A stretch of 64,000 nucleotides of DNA from NCBI GenBank assembly GCA_018672825.1, contig JABHUE010000124.1:53246-117245 (forward strand). The letters are read 5' to 3'. Shown here in pieces: positions 55,113-64,000 of this stretch. The notes under the pieces are model-generated. The model ran no database searches, was not told where the DNA came from, and saw only the letters and a list, made by a program, of their open reading frames with translations. A program made the translations under genes and the position numbers. Position 1 is the stretch's first letter. Every line of letters begins with the position of its first letter. This stretch comes from Pseudomonadota bacterium (GTDB taxonomy: Bacteria; Pseudomonadota; Gammaproteobacteria; Arenicellales; UBA868).

Positions 55113-58100
55113 TCAGCCAATAAATTTTCGAGCGTTCTGAAAAATTCTGAGCCATGGCCCATGCTCGCCCCAGTCTTTGGGGTGCCATGAGTTTGTTATC
55201 GTTCTGAAGTTACGCTCTGGATGCGGCATCATAATATTGACCCGCCCATCTGCCGCGCACAAACCTGCGACCCCGCTTGGCGACCCATTCGGATTAAAAG
55301 GAAAGCGCTCTGTCGGGTGACCATGATTATCCACATATCGTAGCGCCCACTGACTATTGGCCTTCAGCCGGCTCAGATCGTCCTCCCCACTAAATTCCGC
55401 GCGGCCCTCCCCATGCGCGACAACCACCGGCATCCGGGACCCTTGCATCCCATCGAATAAAATTGAATCACTATCAATTATCTCAACCATAATCACCCGA
55501 GATTCGAACTGTCCAGAGAAATTTTCTGAAAATCGAGGCCAATGGTCTGCGCCAGGAACCAAATCCTTTAACCCTGCAATCATTTGGCAGCCATTACAAA
55601 TTCCAAGCGCGAAAGTATCGTGCCGAACGAAAAACTCGGCAAACATCGCTCTCATTGTGGGCTCAAAAAGAATTGATTTGGCCCAGCCCATCCCCGCCCC
55701 AAGAACATCGCCGTACGAAAATCCACCGCAAGCAACGAGGCCCTGAAACTCCTGAAGATCCTGTCGCCCCTCTTTCAGATCTGACATGGTCACATCGATA
55801 GCCCTAAACCCGCCGCGATCAAAAGCGGCAGCCATCTCCATATGGCCATTCACCCCTTGTTCCCGAAGAATCGCAACCTGAGGCCGGGTCCCTGATAATA
55901 TCGCTTGGGTTGCGGGATTCTGTCTTAGATTAAACGTCAAAGATGCGTGCAGTCCAGGGTCAGATAAATCCTTAATTCGATTATGTTCCGCAAAAGCGGA
56001 CGTCGGCTCATCCCTAAGGCTTTGCAACTTTGCCGTCAGTTCAGACCATGTCGAGTGCATTTCGCTTCTTGCACGATCGATCAGCACCGTGTTGCCCGCG
56101 CTAATCCGAACAACATCACCTCCTTCCACAGGGTATCCAATGACGCGCACCCGATCTCGGAGGTTGTCTGCGTCAAAAGCACGCATGACATCCTCGAGAT
56201 CTGCATCTCTCACCTGGAGCACCGCGCCTAGCTCTTCTGAAAATAATGCCGCCAACGGTTCATCTTGATCGCCGAGATCAATCTCCAGCGAGCAACGGCT
56301 CGCAAATGCCATCTCCAGCAAGGTCATCACCAAGCCGCCATCGGAGCGATCATGGTATGCGGTCATTTGGCCTTCGGCCAAAAGATGGCGTGAAACGGAG
56401 AAGAAGCTTACTAAATCGCTGGGGTCAACCACATCGGGAGTTTCAGTACCCACCTGACCGTAAACTTGCGCCAGTGCGGACCCACCTAAGCGATTTCTGC
56501 CCTGGGCAAGATCCAAAAAAAGTAAAACAGACTCTTCCGACAAATCAAGTTCTGGGGTCACCGATCGGCGAACATCAGCAACTGGAGCAAACGCGGTAAT
56601 GACGAGAGACAATGGAGACCTCACGCTAAACTCTTCCCCGTCATGATGCCAACGGCTGGTCATCGACATCGAGTCTTTACCAACCGGAATCGAAATACCG
56701 AGCGCCGGACATAGCTTTGTTGCAACTGCCTCGACTGTCTCAAACAACGCGGCATCCTGCCCCGGTTCGCCCGCAGCTGCCATCCAATTTGCACAAAGAT
56801 GAACATCTGATAGTTCCGCAATCCCAGCGCTCGCGATGTTCATGATGGCCTCAGCCACCGCCATCTGGCCACTCGCGATAGGGTCAATAAGGGCAAGTGG
56901 CGCTCGCTCGCCAATAGCAATTGCCTCACCACTCGGGCTATCAAAACCTGCTGTTGTAATACCCGCATCCGCCACCGGAACCTGCCAAGGCCCTACCATC
57001 TGGTCTCGGGCGATCTGTCCACCAACGCTTCGATCGCCTATCGTAATCAAAAAAGTTTTGTCCGCAACCACAGGTAATCGCAACACTCTGTCCAAAGCGT
57101 CTACTGTGTCAACATCATCGAAATAGTTTGATTGAAATGTTGGCGAATGAGAACGAACCTCGCGGTGCATCCGAGGCGTATTACCAAACAGCAGAGACAT
57201 CGGCAGATCTACAGGATTTTCCTGTGTGTCGACCAAGTCGCCGGCGTCACCGTTTTTGACTAACTGCAGTTGCAGAGATTCTGTGGCCTCTCCGACCACA
57301 CTGAAAAGGCACCGCTCCCGAACGCAAATTTCTCTAAATCGGTCTATATTTTGGGGCGCAATTGCAAGCACATAGCGCTCTTGCGCCTCATTACACCAGA
57401 GTTGCATCGGCGATAACGAAGAATCATCAGACGGGATCTTATCAAGATTTATTTTTGCCCCAAGACCCGCATCCGATACCAGTTCCGGCAAAGCATTTGA
57501 GAGACCGCCAGCCCCGACGTCGTGAATCGAGACGATTGGATTGCTATCGCCAAGTGAGATACAGCGGTCAATGACTTCCTGGCATCGCCGTTGCATCTCC
57601 GCATTTCCTCGCTGGACCGACGTAAAATCGAGTCGCTCGTTGCTCTCTCCGGAATCAACACTCGACGCCGCACCGCCGCCCAAACCAATCAACATCGCAG
57701 GGCCGCCGAGCACAACCAGATACGCGCCCGGCTGAATTTTCTGCTTTTTGACATGCTGCTCTCGGATGTTGCCCATACCGCCCGCAATCATGATCGGCTT
57801 GTGATATCCATAGCGGTGATTCGTCACACCTTGTTCCGTCAGTGTCTCCAAAGTTCGAAAATAGCCCGCAATATTCGGTCGGCCGAATTCATTATTGAAA
57901 GAAGCGGCCCCCACAGGCGCTTCCAGCATGATCTGAAGCGGCAGAGCGATTCTCGAGGGACTTTGCTCGCCTAATTCCCATGACATCGGCAACCCAGGGA
58001 CCCGTAAATTTGAGACGGAAAAACCGGTTACCCCCGCTTTTGGCTTCCCCCCGCGACCGGTTGCACCCTCATCACGAATCTCCCCACCCGAGCCCGTTGC

Positions 58101-59024
58101 GGCACCCGGAAACGGCGATATGGCGGTGGGATGATTATGCGTCTCTACTTTAAGAACCATATGAAGGGGTTCAGTGATCTGCGCATATTCAGCGGAATCA
58201 GGACGAGGGAGAAACCACGAAGCCGGATAGCTTTTGATTACGGCGGCGTTATCAGCGTAAGCCACAAGTGTCTTAGCGCCATTTTCCGCATGCGTCTGAC
58301 GAATCATTCCAAACAATGAACGCGTCTCTGCCTTTTGATCGATCATCCAGGAGGCATTAAAGATTTTATGTCGACAATGCTCAGAATTGACTTGAGCGAA
58401 CATCATCAACTCGGTATCAGTTGGATTTCGACCCAGAGCCAAAAAGGAATCGTAAAGATAACCACACTCCTGATCGGTCAACGCAAAACCCTGGATCTCG
58501 TTAGCCTTCTTCAGGGCTTCAATCCCACCGCCGATCAGATCAATAAATTCCGGAGCGCCCGGCGACCGATTTTCAAATATTTCGAGGAGTGCCTCAAAGT
58601 TGGTCGCGACTGACTCGATCATTTTGTCATGCAGGATGTCAATAATCTCAGCATCAGTCTGGACATTCTGACCCACATTTCCAAACTGCCAAATAACCCC
58701 TCTTTCGACTCGGCGAACTGAATCGAGTCCACAATGATGGGCAATCTCAGTTGCTTTTGTGGACCATGGCGACCGTGTTCCAGAGCGCGGCGTGATCGCC
58801 ACCGCATCTTTAAATCTGCTCGGGAATGAAGCCGAACTGTCCGAAGCATCCAACAAGTTCTCAAGAACTTCTAATGTCGCTTGATCAAGCTTCCTTTCAA
58901 CATCAACGAGATAAAAAAAATACGCTGAGAGATCGACGAGCGGGTATCGCGCGTGGCGAACTCGAGCGGCCACCCTTTCGAGCTTAAAAGCCGTTAGTGC
59001 GGGTCCACCATCAAGGATCAGCAT
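55113..59024 (-). CDS. purL: Phosphoribosylformylglycinamidine synthase (FGAM synthase)
   Basis: 1303 residues, the long single-chain form of Proteobacteria. The N-terminal domain and synthetase core (TNPTDTELMMFAQVNSEHCRHKIFN region, KVETHNHPTAI, GGEIRDEGATGRG) are followed by a glutamine amidotransferase domain (about residues 1045-1303) with the nucleophile Cys in GICNGCQM and MPHPERNFR at the end. It makes formylglycinamidine ribonucleotide from FGAR, glutamine and ATP in purine synthesis. The gene lies 11 bases after purC. Confidence 0.98.
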   Translation of the reverse strand: MLILDGGPALTAFKLERVAARVRHARYPLVDLSAYFFYLVDVERKLDQATLEVLENLLDASDSSASFPSRFKDAVAITPRSGTRSPWSTKATEIAHHCGLDSVRRVERGVIWQFGNVGQNVQTDAEIIDILHDKMIESVATNFEALLEIFENRSPGAPEFIDLIGGGIEALKKANEIQGFALTDQECGYLYDSFLALGRNPTDTELMMFAQVNSEHCRHKIFNASWMIDQKAETRSLFGMIRQTHAENGAKTLVAYADNAAVIKSYPASWFLPRPDSAEYAQITEPLHMVLKVETHNHPTAISPFPGAATGSGGEIRDEGATGRGGKPKAGVTGFSVSNLRVPGLPMSWELGEQSPSRIALPLQIMLEAPVGAASFNNEFGRPNIAGYFRTLETLTEQGVTNHRYGYHKPIMIAGGMGNIREQHVKKQKIQPGAYLVVLGGPAMLIGLGGGAASSVDSGESNERLDFTSVQRGNAEMQRRCQEVIDRCISLGDSNPIVSIHDVGAGGLSNALPELVSDAGLGAKINLDKIPSDDSSLSPMQLWCNEAQERYVLAIAPQNIDRFREICVRERCLFSVVGEATESLQLQLVKNGDAGDLVDTQENPVDLPMSLLFGNTPRMHREVRSHSPTFQSNYFDDVDTVDALDRVLRLPVVADKTFLITIGDRSVGGQIARDQMVGPWQVPVADAGITTAGFDSPSGEAIAIGERAPLALIDPIASGQMAVAEAIMNIASAGIAELSDVHLCANWMAAAGEPGQDAALFETVEAVATKLCPALGISIPVGKDSMSMTSRWHHDGEEFSVRSPLSLVITAFAPVADVRRSVTPELDLSEESVLLFLDLAQGRNRLGGSALAQVYGQVGTETPDVVDPSDLVSFFSVSRHLLAEGQMTAYHDRSDGGLVMTLLEMAFASRCSLEIDLGDQDEPLAALFSEELGAVLQVRDADLEDVMRAFDADNLRDRVRVIGYPVEGGDVVRISAGNTVLIDRARSEMHSTWSELTAKLQSLRDEPTSAFAEHNRIKDLSDPGLHASLTFNLRQNPATQAILSGTRPQVAILREQGVNGHMEMAAAFDRGGFRAIDVTMSDLKEGRQDLQEFQGLVACGGFSYGDVLGAGMGWAKSILFEPTMRAMFAEFFVRHDTFALGICNGCQMIAGLKDLVPGADHWPRFSENFSGQFESRVIMVEIIDSDSILFDGMQGSRMPVVVAHGEGRAEFSGEDDLSRLKANSQWALRYVDNHGHPTERFPFNPNGSPSGVAGLCAADGRVNIMMPHPERNFRTITNSWHPKDWGEHGPWLRIFQNARKFIG

Positions 59025-59035
59025 TGGACCAGTCG

Positions 59036-59773
59036 CTAATCTGACTCACCTATTGCAGGAGAAGAAAGATCAAGTCCCAAACGATGAGCCACCTCTTCAT
59101 AGGCCTCGACAACGCTTCCAAGACCCTGTCGAAAGCGATCCTTATCCAGCTTTTTTCGAGTTTCTTTATCCCATATACGGCAACCGTCGGGCGTAAATTC
59201 ATCACCCAGCATTAACTTTCCATCACACCGGCCAAACTCGAGTTTGAAGTCAATTAACAGCATGCCGCTATCCAAGAAAAGAGCTTTTAAAATCTTATTT
59301 ACTTCAAAAGTCTGGCGTTTCATCTCACCCACTTCTTCAGCAGTGGCCCAGCCAAACGAGTCGATGTGATACTCGTTGATCATGGGGTCATGTAGTTGAT
59401 CGTTCTTCAGGAAAAATTCAAACACAGGAGGATCTAAATCAACCCCATCTTCGATACCCAACCGTCGACAAAGGGAGCCGGTTGCCATGTTTCGAACGAC
59501 ACACTCGACGGGAATCATATCGAGTCGCTTGACCAGTGACTCATTATCTCCACAAAGCGCATCGAAATGCGTCGACACACCCTGACGCTCCAAATGCCCC
59601 ATAATGAATGCATTGAAACGATTATTGACCATTCCCTTGCGCGCGAGCTGCTCCACTTTTTCGCCATCGAAAGCCGATGTATCGTTTCGAAATTCAAGCA
59701 AAAGTTTGTCAGGATCTTCTGTTAAAAAAACAGATTTTGCCTTCCCCGAATAAAGTATTTCGCCTCGATTCAT
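59036..59773 (-). CDS. purC: SAICAR synthase
   Basis: 245 residues, normal length. Family motifs: YSGKAKSVF at the N-terminus, [27 protein letters not shown] and [10 protein letters not shown]. It joins CAIR and aspartate with ATP in purine synthesis. It sits between dapA and purL on one strand with short gaps. The E. coli order dapA-bamC-purC is seen here without bamC. Confidence 0.97.
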   Translation of the reverse strand: MNRGEILYSGKAKSVFLTEDPDKLLLEFRNDTSAFDGEKVEQLARKGMVNNRFNAFIMGHLERQGVSTHFDALCGDNESLVKRLDMIPVECVVRNMATGSLCRRLGIEDGVDLDPPVFEFFLKNDQLHDPMINEYHIDSFGWATAEEVGEMKRQTFEVNKILKALFLDSGMLLIDFKLEFGRCDGKLMLGDEFTPDGCRIWDKETRKKLDKDRFRQGLGSVVEAYEEVAHRLGLDLSSPAIGESD

Positions 59774-59798
59774 TAATAAATAGCCCTCTGGGGTTTTC

Positions 59799-60674
59799 TT
59801 AAATTACACCAACTGCCTGCATTGCCTCTCTGACAACTTCTTGATTAGCGACTGACAACGGTAGAAGGGGGAGTCTGATTCCGGCACCAATGATGCCCTG
59901 CTGCTGAACCGCCCATTTCGCCGGAATAGGATTGGATTCAACGAACAGCGCTTGATGCAACTTCTCAAGCTGCGTATTCAGGTCACGAGCCTCCTTTACG
60001 TTTCCGGCTACAGCAGCCGCGCACATGCGGTGCATTAACTCAGGGGCAACGTTAGCCGTCACTGAGATCGTACCTTTTCCACCTGAAAGCATCAGCTCAC
60101 ACGCTGTCCCATCTTCGCCTGAATACACCATAAAGTCCTGAGGAGACCGATTAATCAGATCCCGCCCCCGATCAAGATCGTTAGTGGCATCTTTAATAGC
60201 GACAATGTTTTCAATCTTTGCCAAACGCAGCGTGGTGTCGTTATGCATATCGACCGCTGTTCGTCCCGGAACGTTATATAAGATTTGAGGAATCGCAACC
60301 GCTTCGGCAATCGTTCGAAAATGCTGGTAAAGACCCTCCTGAGGGGGCTTGTTGTAATACGGTACCACCAAGAGGCATCCATCAACTCCTGCAGCAACGG
60401 CACGCTCTGTCAGAAGAATCGCTTCTGACGTCGAATTTGCGCCTGTTCCCCCGATCACCGGAATACGCCCTGCGACCGCCTTCACGGTTCTTTCGATAAC
60501 CTCCGCGTGCTCGTTATGATCAAGCGTCGCAGACTCACCCGTAGTTCCAACGGAAACGATAGCATCAGTGCCTTGTGCAATATGATGCTCAACAAGCTTT
60601 TCAAGTGCTGGCCAATCAACTGAGCCATCGGTATTCATTGGGGTGACCATTGCCACCATGCTGCCGGTAAACAT
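59799..60674 (-). CDS. dapA: 4-hydroxy-tetrahydrodipicolinate synthase
   Basis: 291 residues, full length. Motifs: [24 protein letters not shown] (catalytic Tyr), [10 protein letters not shown], the Schiff-base Lys in VAIKDATND and YSGEDGT. It condenses pyruvate with aspartate semialdehyde on the way to lysine and diaminopimelate. AAGGAG (reverse of 60682-60687) supports the start at 60674. It is the first gene of the dapA-purC-purL run. Confidence 0.97.
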   Translation of the reverse strand: MFTGSMVAMVTPMNTDGSVDWPALEKLVEHHIAQGTDAIVSVGTTGESATLDHNEHAEVIERTVKAVAGRIPVIGGTGANSTSEAILLTERAVAAGVDGCLLVVPYYNKPPQEGLYQHFRTIAEAVAIPQILYNVPGRTAVDMHNDTTLRLAKIENIVAIKDATNDLDRGRDLINRSPQDFMVYSGEDGTACELMLSGGKGTISVTANVAPELMHRMCAAAVAGNVKEARDLNTQLEKLHQALFVESNPIPAKWAVQQQGIIGAGIRLPLLPLSVANQEVVREAMQAVGVI

Positions 60675-60721
60675 CAGGATACTCCTTGACGAAAAAAGAT
60701 TTTAAACCCTAAAACGCTTAG

Positions 60722-60736
60722 CCTTTCGGCGAAAGG
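60722..60736 (-). terminator. Small hairpin, possible terminator after the LD-carboxypeptidase gene
   Basis: CCTTTC (60722-60727) and GAAAGG (60731-60736) form a six-base stem with a three-base loop in the 152-base gap between the carboxypeptidase gene and dapA. The T-rich stretch on the minus strand begins only some bases later, so it may not terminate. Confidence 0.3.
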
Positions 60737-60826
60737 TCGATGGTACTTGTGGCCTCTCGCCAGCACAAGGTCGAAGATCAGACAGTTGACAAACGCTTTG
60801 CCAGGTTCTCTTTAAGAAGCGTCGGT

Positions 60827-61714
60827 CTAAAAATGCCATTTGAGCTCGTTTTCATCAATTGTGGCCTCGGCGCCAATGCCAAGCGGAGCATTATTTTCAA
60901 TATGGCCAAAATCAGTTGAGGAAAAAACGGGGCAAGGCGTTCGCTCGGCCAGTTCGGCCAAAAGCCATCTGGACTCAGCTAGGTCGCTAAAACACTCCGT
61001 AAATTGACCAAAAACCACCGCCCGAACCCCAGTCAACAATCCTGCATCCAGCCACTGTCGCCAGTCTCGCAGGATCCGGGGAGCCGTTTCGCCCGTATCT
61101 TCAAAAAATAAGATGTGTCGAGAAAACCTTTGAGGCAAATACTGCGTGCCAATTAAATTACTTAAAACACTTAAGCACCCGCCAAATAACTGGCCGGCGA
61201 TCGGGCCAGTCATCGGCTTCGAACCCTCGACAGGGCTGAGCTTGAGATCCCCTGACCAAGGGCCGCCCCACCCCGTGCTTAAAAGGTCGATCAAATTTGT
61301 GACCGTCACATCATTTTGCCAGAGAGGAGATCCCGGCATAGGCGCGTGCAAAGAGGGCCATCCCAGAACTGTAAATAACCCGCTTTGAAGTGCTGTCACG
61401 TCTGAAAAACCAATCAAACATTTACGCTTCGATCTAGCGACCCGCTCCCACTCGATGCGACTCAGTAGGTCGCTCGCGCCATATCCTCCTCTGGCACTTA
61501 ATATTATTCCCACTTCATCACTTTGGAGCGCGGCACTCATTTGGGCTGATCGCGCCAGAACCCCGGCCTCTTCCAAACGGGATAACGTTGATAACCCCAA
61601 CGACTCATAGCTGACATCCAGCCCCGCCTTTCGAAGCAAAGATAGATGCCGATCAAGCAATTCTGTAACCGGGGGACCGCACGGTTCGATAACTTTAATC
61701 AATTTATTGGTCAT
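60827..61714 (-). CDS. ldcA: S66-family LD-carboxypeptidase (LdcA/MccF-like)
   Basis: 295 residues. The S66 catalytic set is visible: Ser in GFSDVTAL, Glu in LFFEDTGE and His in STDFGHIEN, with SARGGYGASDLL upstream. LdcA trims murein tetrapeptides during cell-wall recycling, while the related MccF cleaves microcin C-type antibiotics; housekeeping surroundings favour LdcA. It lies 152 bases upstream of dapA on the same strand and diverges from the glycosyltransferase at 61913. Confidence 0.85.
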   Translation of the reverse strand: MTNKLIKVIEPCGPPVTELLDRHLSLLRKAGLDVSYESLGLSTLSRLEEAGVLARSAQMSAALQSDEVGIILSARGGYGASDLLSRIEWERVARSKRKCLIGFSDVTALQSGLFTVLGWPSLHAPMPGSPLWQNDVTVTNLIDLLSTGWGGPWSGDLKLSPVEGSKPMTGPIAGQLFGGCLSVLSNLIGTQYLPQRFSRHILFFEDTGETAPRILRDWRQWLDAGLLTGVRAVVFGQFTECFSDLAESRWLLAELAERTPCPVFSSTDFGHIENNAPLGIGAEATIDENELKWHF

Positions 61715-61912
61715 TACTTATTCAAAAATGTCTACTTTGTAATCCCAGATCCGGAATCCGTTAATACCCTTTTTGAATCAATCTGCATCACAAGGTGGAA
61801 AAGATCCCTCTCATCAAAAGGATAGCTCATTTGCGCCAGCAACGCGGGTCTTATAGCATAAACAACTTCCCAAGGACTTCGCCAGGGTCCGTAATAATCG
61901 AGATCAAGCCCA

Positions 61913-63148
61913 ATGTCCGTTGCTGTGGTATTAAAAGGTTATCCGCGTCTTTCCGAAACATTTATCGCTCAGGAAATTCAAAGTCTCCAAAAAGCGGGCT
62001 TGGACCTCGAGCTGATTTCGCTCCGACACCCGACGGATACCGCGGTCCACCCGGTTCATCGGGAAATCAACAAAACAGTTCTCTATCTTCCAGAGTATCT
62101 CTGGCAGGAATCGACGCGAGTGATTCGAGCGTGGTGGCGGATCCGAAAATCACCCCATTACTCGCGCGCGCGAAGGGTGTGGCTCAATGATTTAAAACGC
62201 GATTTAACCCCAAACCGCATTCGCCGATTTGGCCAATCCCTCGTTCTCGCGAATGAACTGTCAGATGGCGTCACCCTAATTTATGCGCACTTTTTACACA
62301 CGCCGTCCTCAGTGGCTCGTTATGCGGCCCTTCTACGAAATCTGCCTTGGTCCTTTTCCGCCCACGCAAAAGATATCTGGACAACGCCGGAGTGGGAAAA
62401 GCGCGAAAAAATCACAGACTGTGCCTGGGGGGTTACCTGCACGGAGACAGGGAGTGTCCATCTCAAAAGCCTAACCGACTCGCCCGACAAAATTACCCTG
62501 CTCTACCATGGTCTCGATATTCGCCGCTTCTCGGAACCGTCATCATGTGATCAAAAAAGCAATGATGGAACATCTCGCAATAAAACTCTTCGACTCTTTA
62601 GTGTCGGGAGAGCAGTTCCCAAAAAAGGATTCTTTATCTTGCTCGACGCACTCGCCGCTCTCCCCCAAGATTTTTACTGGCATTGGCAGCACGTCGGTGG
62701 CGGCAGTGACTTAAGAAAACTTCAGGCGCACGCTGCCGATCTTGGGTTAAATGAAAAAATTAATTGGCTCGGACCCCGCCCACAAGAAGAAATACTTTCG
62801 CTTTATCGTCAGAATGATCTTTTTTTACTACCCAGCCGCATCACCGAAGATGGCGATCGGGACGGCTTGCCGAACGTTTTAATGGAGGCTGCTAGTCAAA
62901 AACTCGCTATCGTCTCCACGGCACTATCCGGCATTTGCGAGTTTATCGAGACAGACACTCATGGATTACTTGTCCCGCCCGACGACTCAAGTTTGCTCCT
63001 AGCGGCAATTCGAAAGGCAGCTAAACCGGATTTACGGTCAGCGTGGGCGACCGCTGCATTCAAACGAGTTCATCATAGGTTTTCGCACCACGAAAACATT
63101 CTTCCGCTCGTGAAACTAATACGCCAGCACCAAGAGTCTACTCAATGA
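61913..63148 (+). CDS. GT4-type glycosyltransferase
   Basis: 411 residues with the GT-B layout. The N-terminal half starts MSVAVVLKGYPRLSETF, typical of GT4 enzymes of exopolysaccharide clusters, with IYAHFLHTPSS and FSAHAKDIW. The C-terminal half has the donor-binding GRAVPKKGFFILLDAL and the EDGDRDGLPNVLMEA block with the paired glutamates. It should move a sugar from a nucleotide donor; substrate unknown. The stop overlaps the next start by four bases. Confidence 0.88.
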   Translation: MSVAVVLKGYPRLSETFIAQEIQSLQKAGLDLELISLRHPTDTAVHPVHREINKTVLYLPEYLWQESTRVIRAWWRIRKSPHYSRARRVWLNDLKRDLTPNRIRRFGQSLVLANELSDGVTLIYAHFLHTPSSVARYAALLRNLPWSFSAHAKDIWTTPEWEKREKITDCAWGVTCTETGSVHLKSLTDSPDKITLLYHGLDIRRFSEPSSCDQKSNDGTSRNKTLRLFSVGRAVPKKGFFILLDALAALPQDFYWHWQHVGGGSDLRKLQAHAADLGLNEKINWLGPRPQEEILSLYRQNDLFLLPSRITEDGDRDGLPNVLMEAASQKLAIVSTALSGICEFIETDTHGLLVPPDDSSLLLAAIRKAAKPDLRSAWATAAFKRVHHRFSHHENILPLVKLIRQHQESTQ

Positions 63149-64000
63149 GAATCGGTTTTTATGCGCCGCTAAAATCTCCTTTCTCCGACTCGGTCTCCGG
63201 CGATCGAACCATTGCGCGACTTCTCATCAGAGCTCTCGAAATCGGCGGTCACGAAGTTCTGTTGATGAGCGAATTCCGATCGGTGTCAATAAGCGGTGAT
63301 GAATTTCAGCAGCAAGACCTCGCGCGCCAGGGGCAAAAAGTCGTGAGCGAGATGCTCGACGATCCTAACCATATGGTTCATTCAATCGACATCTGGCTCA
63401 CCTATCACCTCTACCACAAGGCGCCTGACTGGCTCGGCCCGCAAGCTTCTGAAGCATTAAACATTCCCTACGTCGTTACCGAAGCATCGTACGCGCCTAA
63501 ACAGATGGCGGGCCCATGGCAGCTTGGACTCAAACAGGTTGAAAAATGTCTATCGGTCGCGTCGGGGGGGATCTCGCTTAACCCAAGGGACGTCGAGTGC
63601 ATTCAATCACTGCTCAAACCCGACGCAAAACAAATGTTACTCGCGCCATTTGCTGCGGACTCCCCCGATTTTTCTGATTCGCCGGAATCCACAAAACAAA
63701 CAATGTCCGCAAAATATAGGCTTAAGCCAAATTGCCCCTGGATAATCACCGTCGCAATGATGCGGTCCGGAGATAAATTGAAGTCTTATCTGACGCTTGC
63801 AGACGCTTTGGAACACATCACCGACCTCGATTGGCAACTCGTTGTCGTTGGCGACGGCAACGAAAAGGATCAAATTGTTAAAGCGTTCTCCAACACAACA
63901 AAACGAGTCTGCTTTACGGGGGTTTTGGAGGAAACTGACATTGCTCAGCTGTTAACAGCCGCCGATGTGTTTGCTTGGCCAGCGATAAATGAGGCATTCG
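63145..64000 (+). CDS. GT4-type glycosyltransferase, 3'-truncated by window edge
   Basis: The ATG at 63145 overlaps the previous stop (ATGA) and the frame stays open to the window end, giving about 285 residues. It begins MRIGFYAPLKSP, a usual GT-B start, continues with HSIDIWLTYHLYHKAPDW and PYVVTEASYAPKQM, and enters the donor domain (TVAMMRSGDKLKSYLTLADAL, VVVGDGNEK, VCFTGVLEETDIAQLLTAADVFAWPAINEAF), cut just at the expected E-x7-E block. It is coupled to the preceding glycosyltransferase, so both probably act on one glycan. Confidence 0.85.
   Translation, partial: MRIGFYAPLKSPFSDSVSGDRTIARLLIRALEIGGHEVLLMSEFRSVSISGDEFQQQDLARQGQKVVSEMLDDPNHMVHSIDIWLTYHLYHKAPDWLGPQASEALNIPYVVTEASYAPKQMAGPWQLGLKQVEKCLSVASGGISLNPRDVECIQSLLKPDAKQMLLAPFAADSPDFSDSPESTKQTMSAKYRLKPNCPWIITVAMMRSGDKLKSYLTLADALEHITDLDWQLVVVGDGNEKDQIVKAFSNTTKRVCFTGVLEETDIAQLLTAADVFAWPAINEAF

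Noticed and set aside
1..64000. CRISPR arrays, tRNA or rRNA genes, insertion sequences, phage genes
   Set aside because: I found no regular spaced repeats, cloverleaf-like segments, transposase frames or terminal inverted repeats on reading through the gaps; short degenerate copies could be missed without tools.

Overview
The window looks like part of a gammaproteobacterial chromosome. A long single-chain purL, a dapA-purC-purL run, an ETF:ubiquinone oxidoreductase and an outer-membrane beta-barrel protein point to a Gram-negative, and dapA next to purC is typical of Gammaproteobacteria. No rRNA or tRNA is visible, so this placement is inference. The left part looks somewhat richer in A+T than the housekeeping genes on the right, judged by eye only.

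Region 1 (1-40629, all + strand) is a hybrid NRPS/PKS assembly line cut by the left edge. In gene order it reads: ...C-A-PCP-E-C-PCP (2-6028); docking-C-A(Gly)-PCP-KS-AT-KR-PCP-TE (6025-14391); acyl-AMP ligase-ACP-KS-AT-DH-KR-ACP (14539-21894); type II thioesterase (21891-22631); KS-AT-KR-ACP (22640-27154); KS-AT-ACP-aminotransferase-luciferase-like monooxygenase-C-A(Asn)-PCP (27155-36232); KS-AT-inactive KR-ACP (36259-40629). Biosynthesis most likely starts at 14539, runs to 40629 and finishes on the two proteins encoded first. The predicted product is a polyketide beta-amino (probably alpha-hydroxy) acid, then an Asn unit lengthened by one C2 unit and left as a ketone, then a D-residue, an A-less position, and a Gly+C2 4-amino-3-hydroxybutyrate (GABOB) unit, released by a TE. 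This is the building-block logic of the microsclerodermin/pedein cyclic hexapeptides known from lithistid sponges and myxobacteria. That match is made from memory of the chemistry and is the main discovery candidate.

Region 2 (40635-46742) holds a minus-strand operon: a DUF697-like protein, a small membrane protein, a SyrD/PvdE-type cyclic-peptide ABC exporter and an SPFH/band-7 membrane protein. Diverging from it are an outer-membrane beta-barrel protein and two small membrane-associated proteins. It is probably the export side of the system.

Region 3 (46830-51619, minus) is an operon-like set: PHP-domain protein, SDR dehydrogenase, SLC13-type transporter with RCK domains, and M24 peptidase.

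Region 4 (51803-55109, plus) is ETF-QO followed by a ParA-type ATPase translationally coupled to a second DUF697-like protein. That protein is a paralogue of the one in Region 2. It also shares a striking RRRLYE-DD-E peptide with the ABC exporter, which hints that exporter and ParA pair belong to one uncharacterised system.

Region 5 (55113-64000) is purL, purC, dapA and an S66 LD-carboxypeptidase on the minus strand, then two GT4-type glycosyltransferases on the plus strand, the last cut by the right edge.
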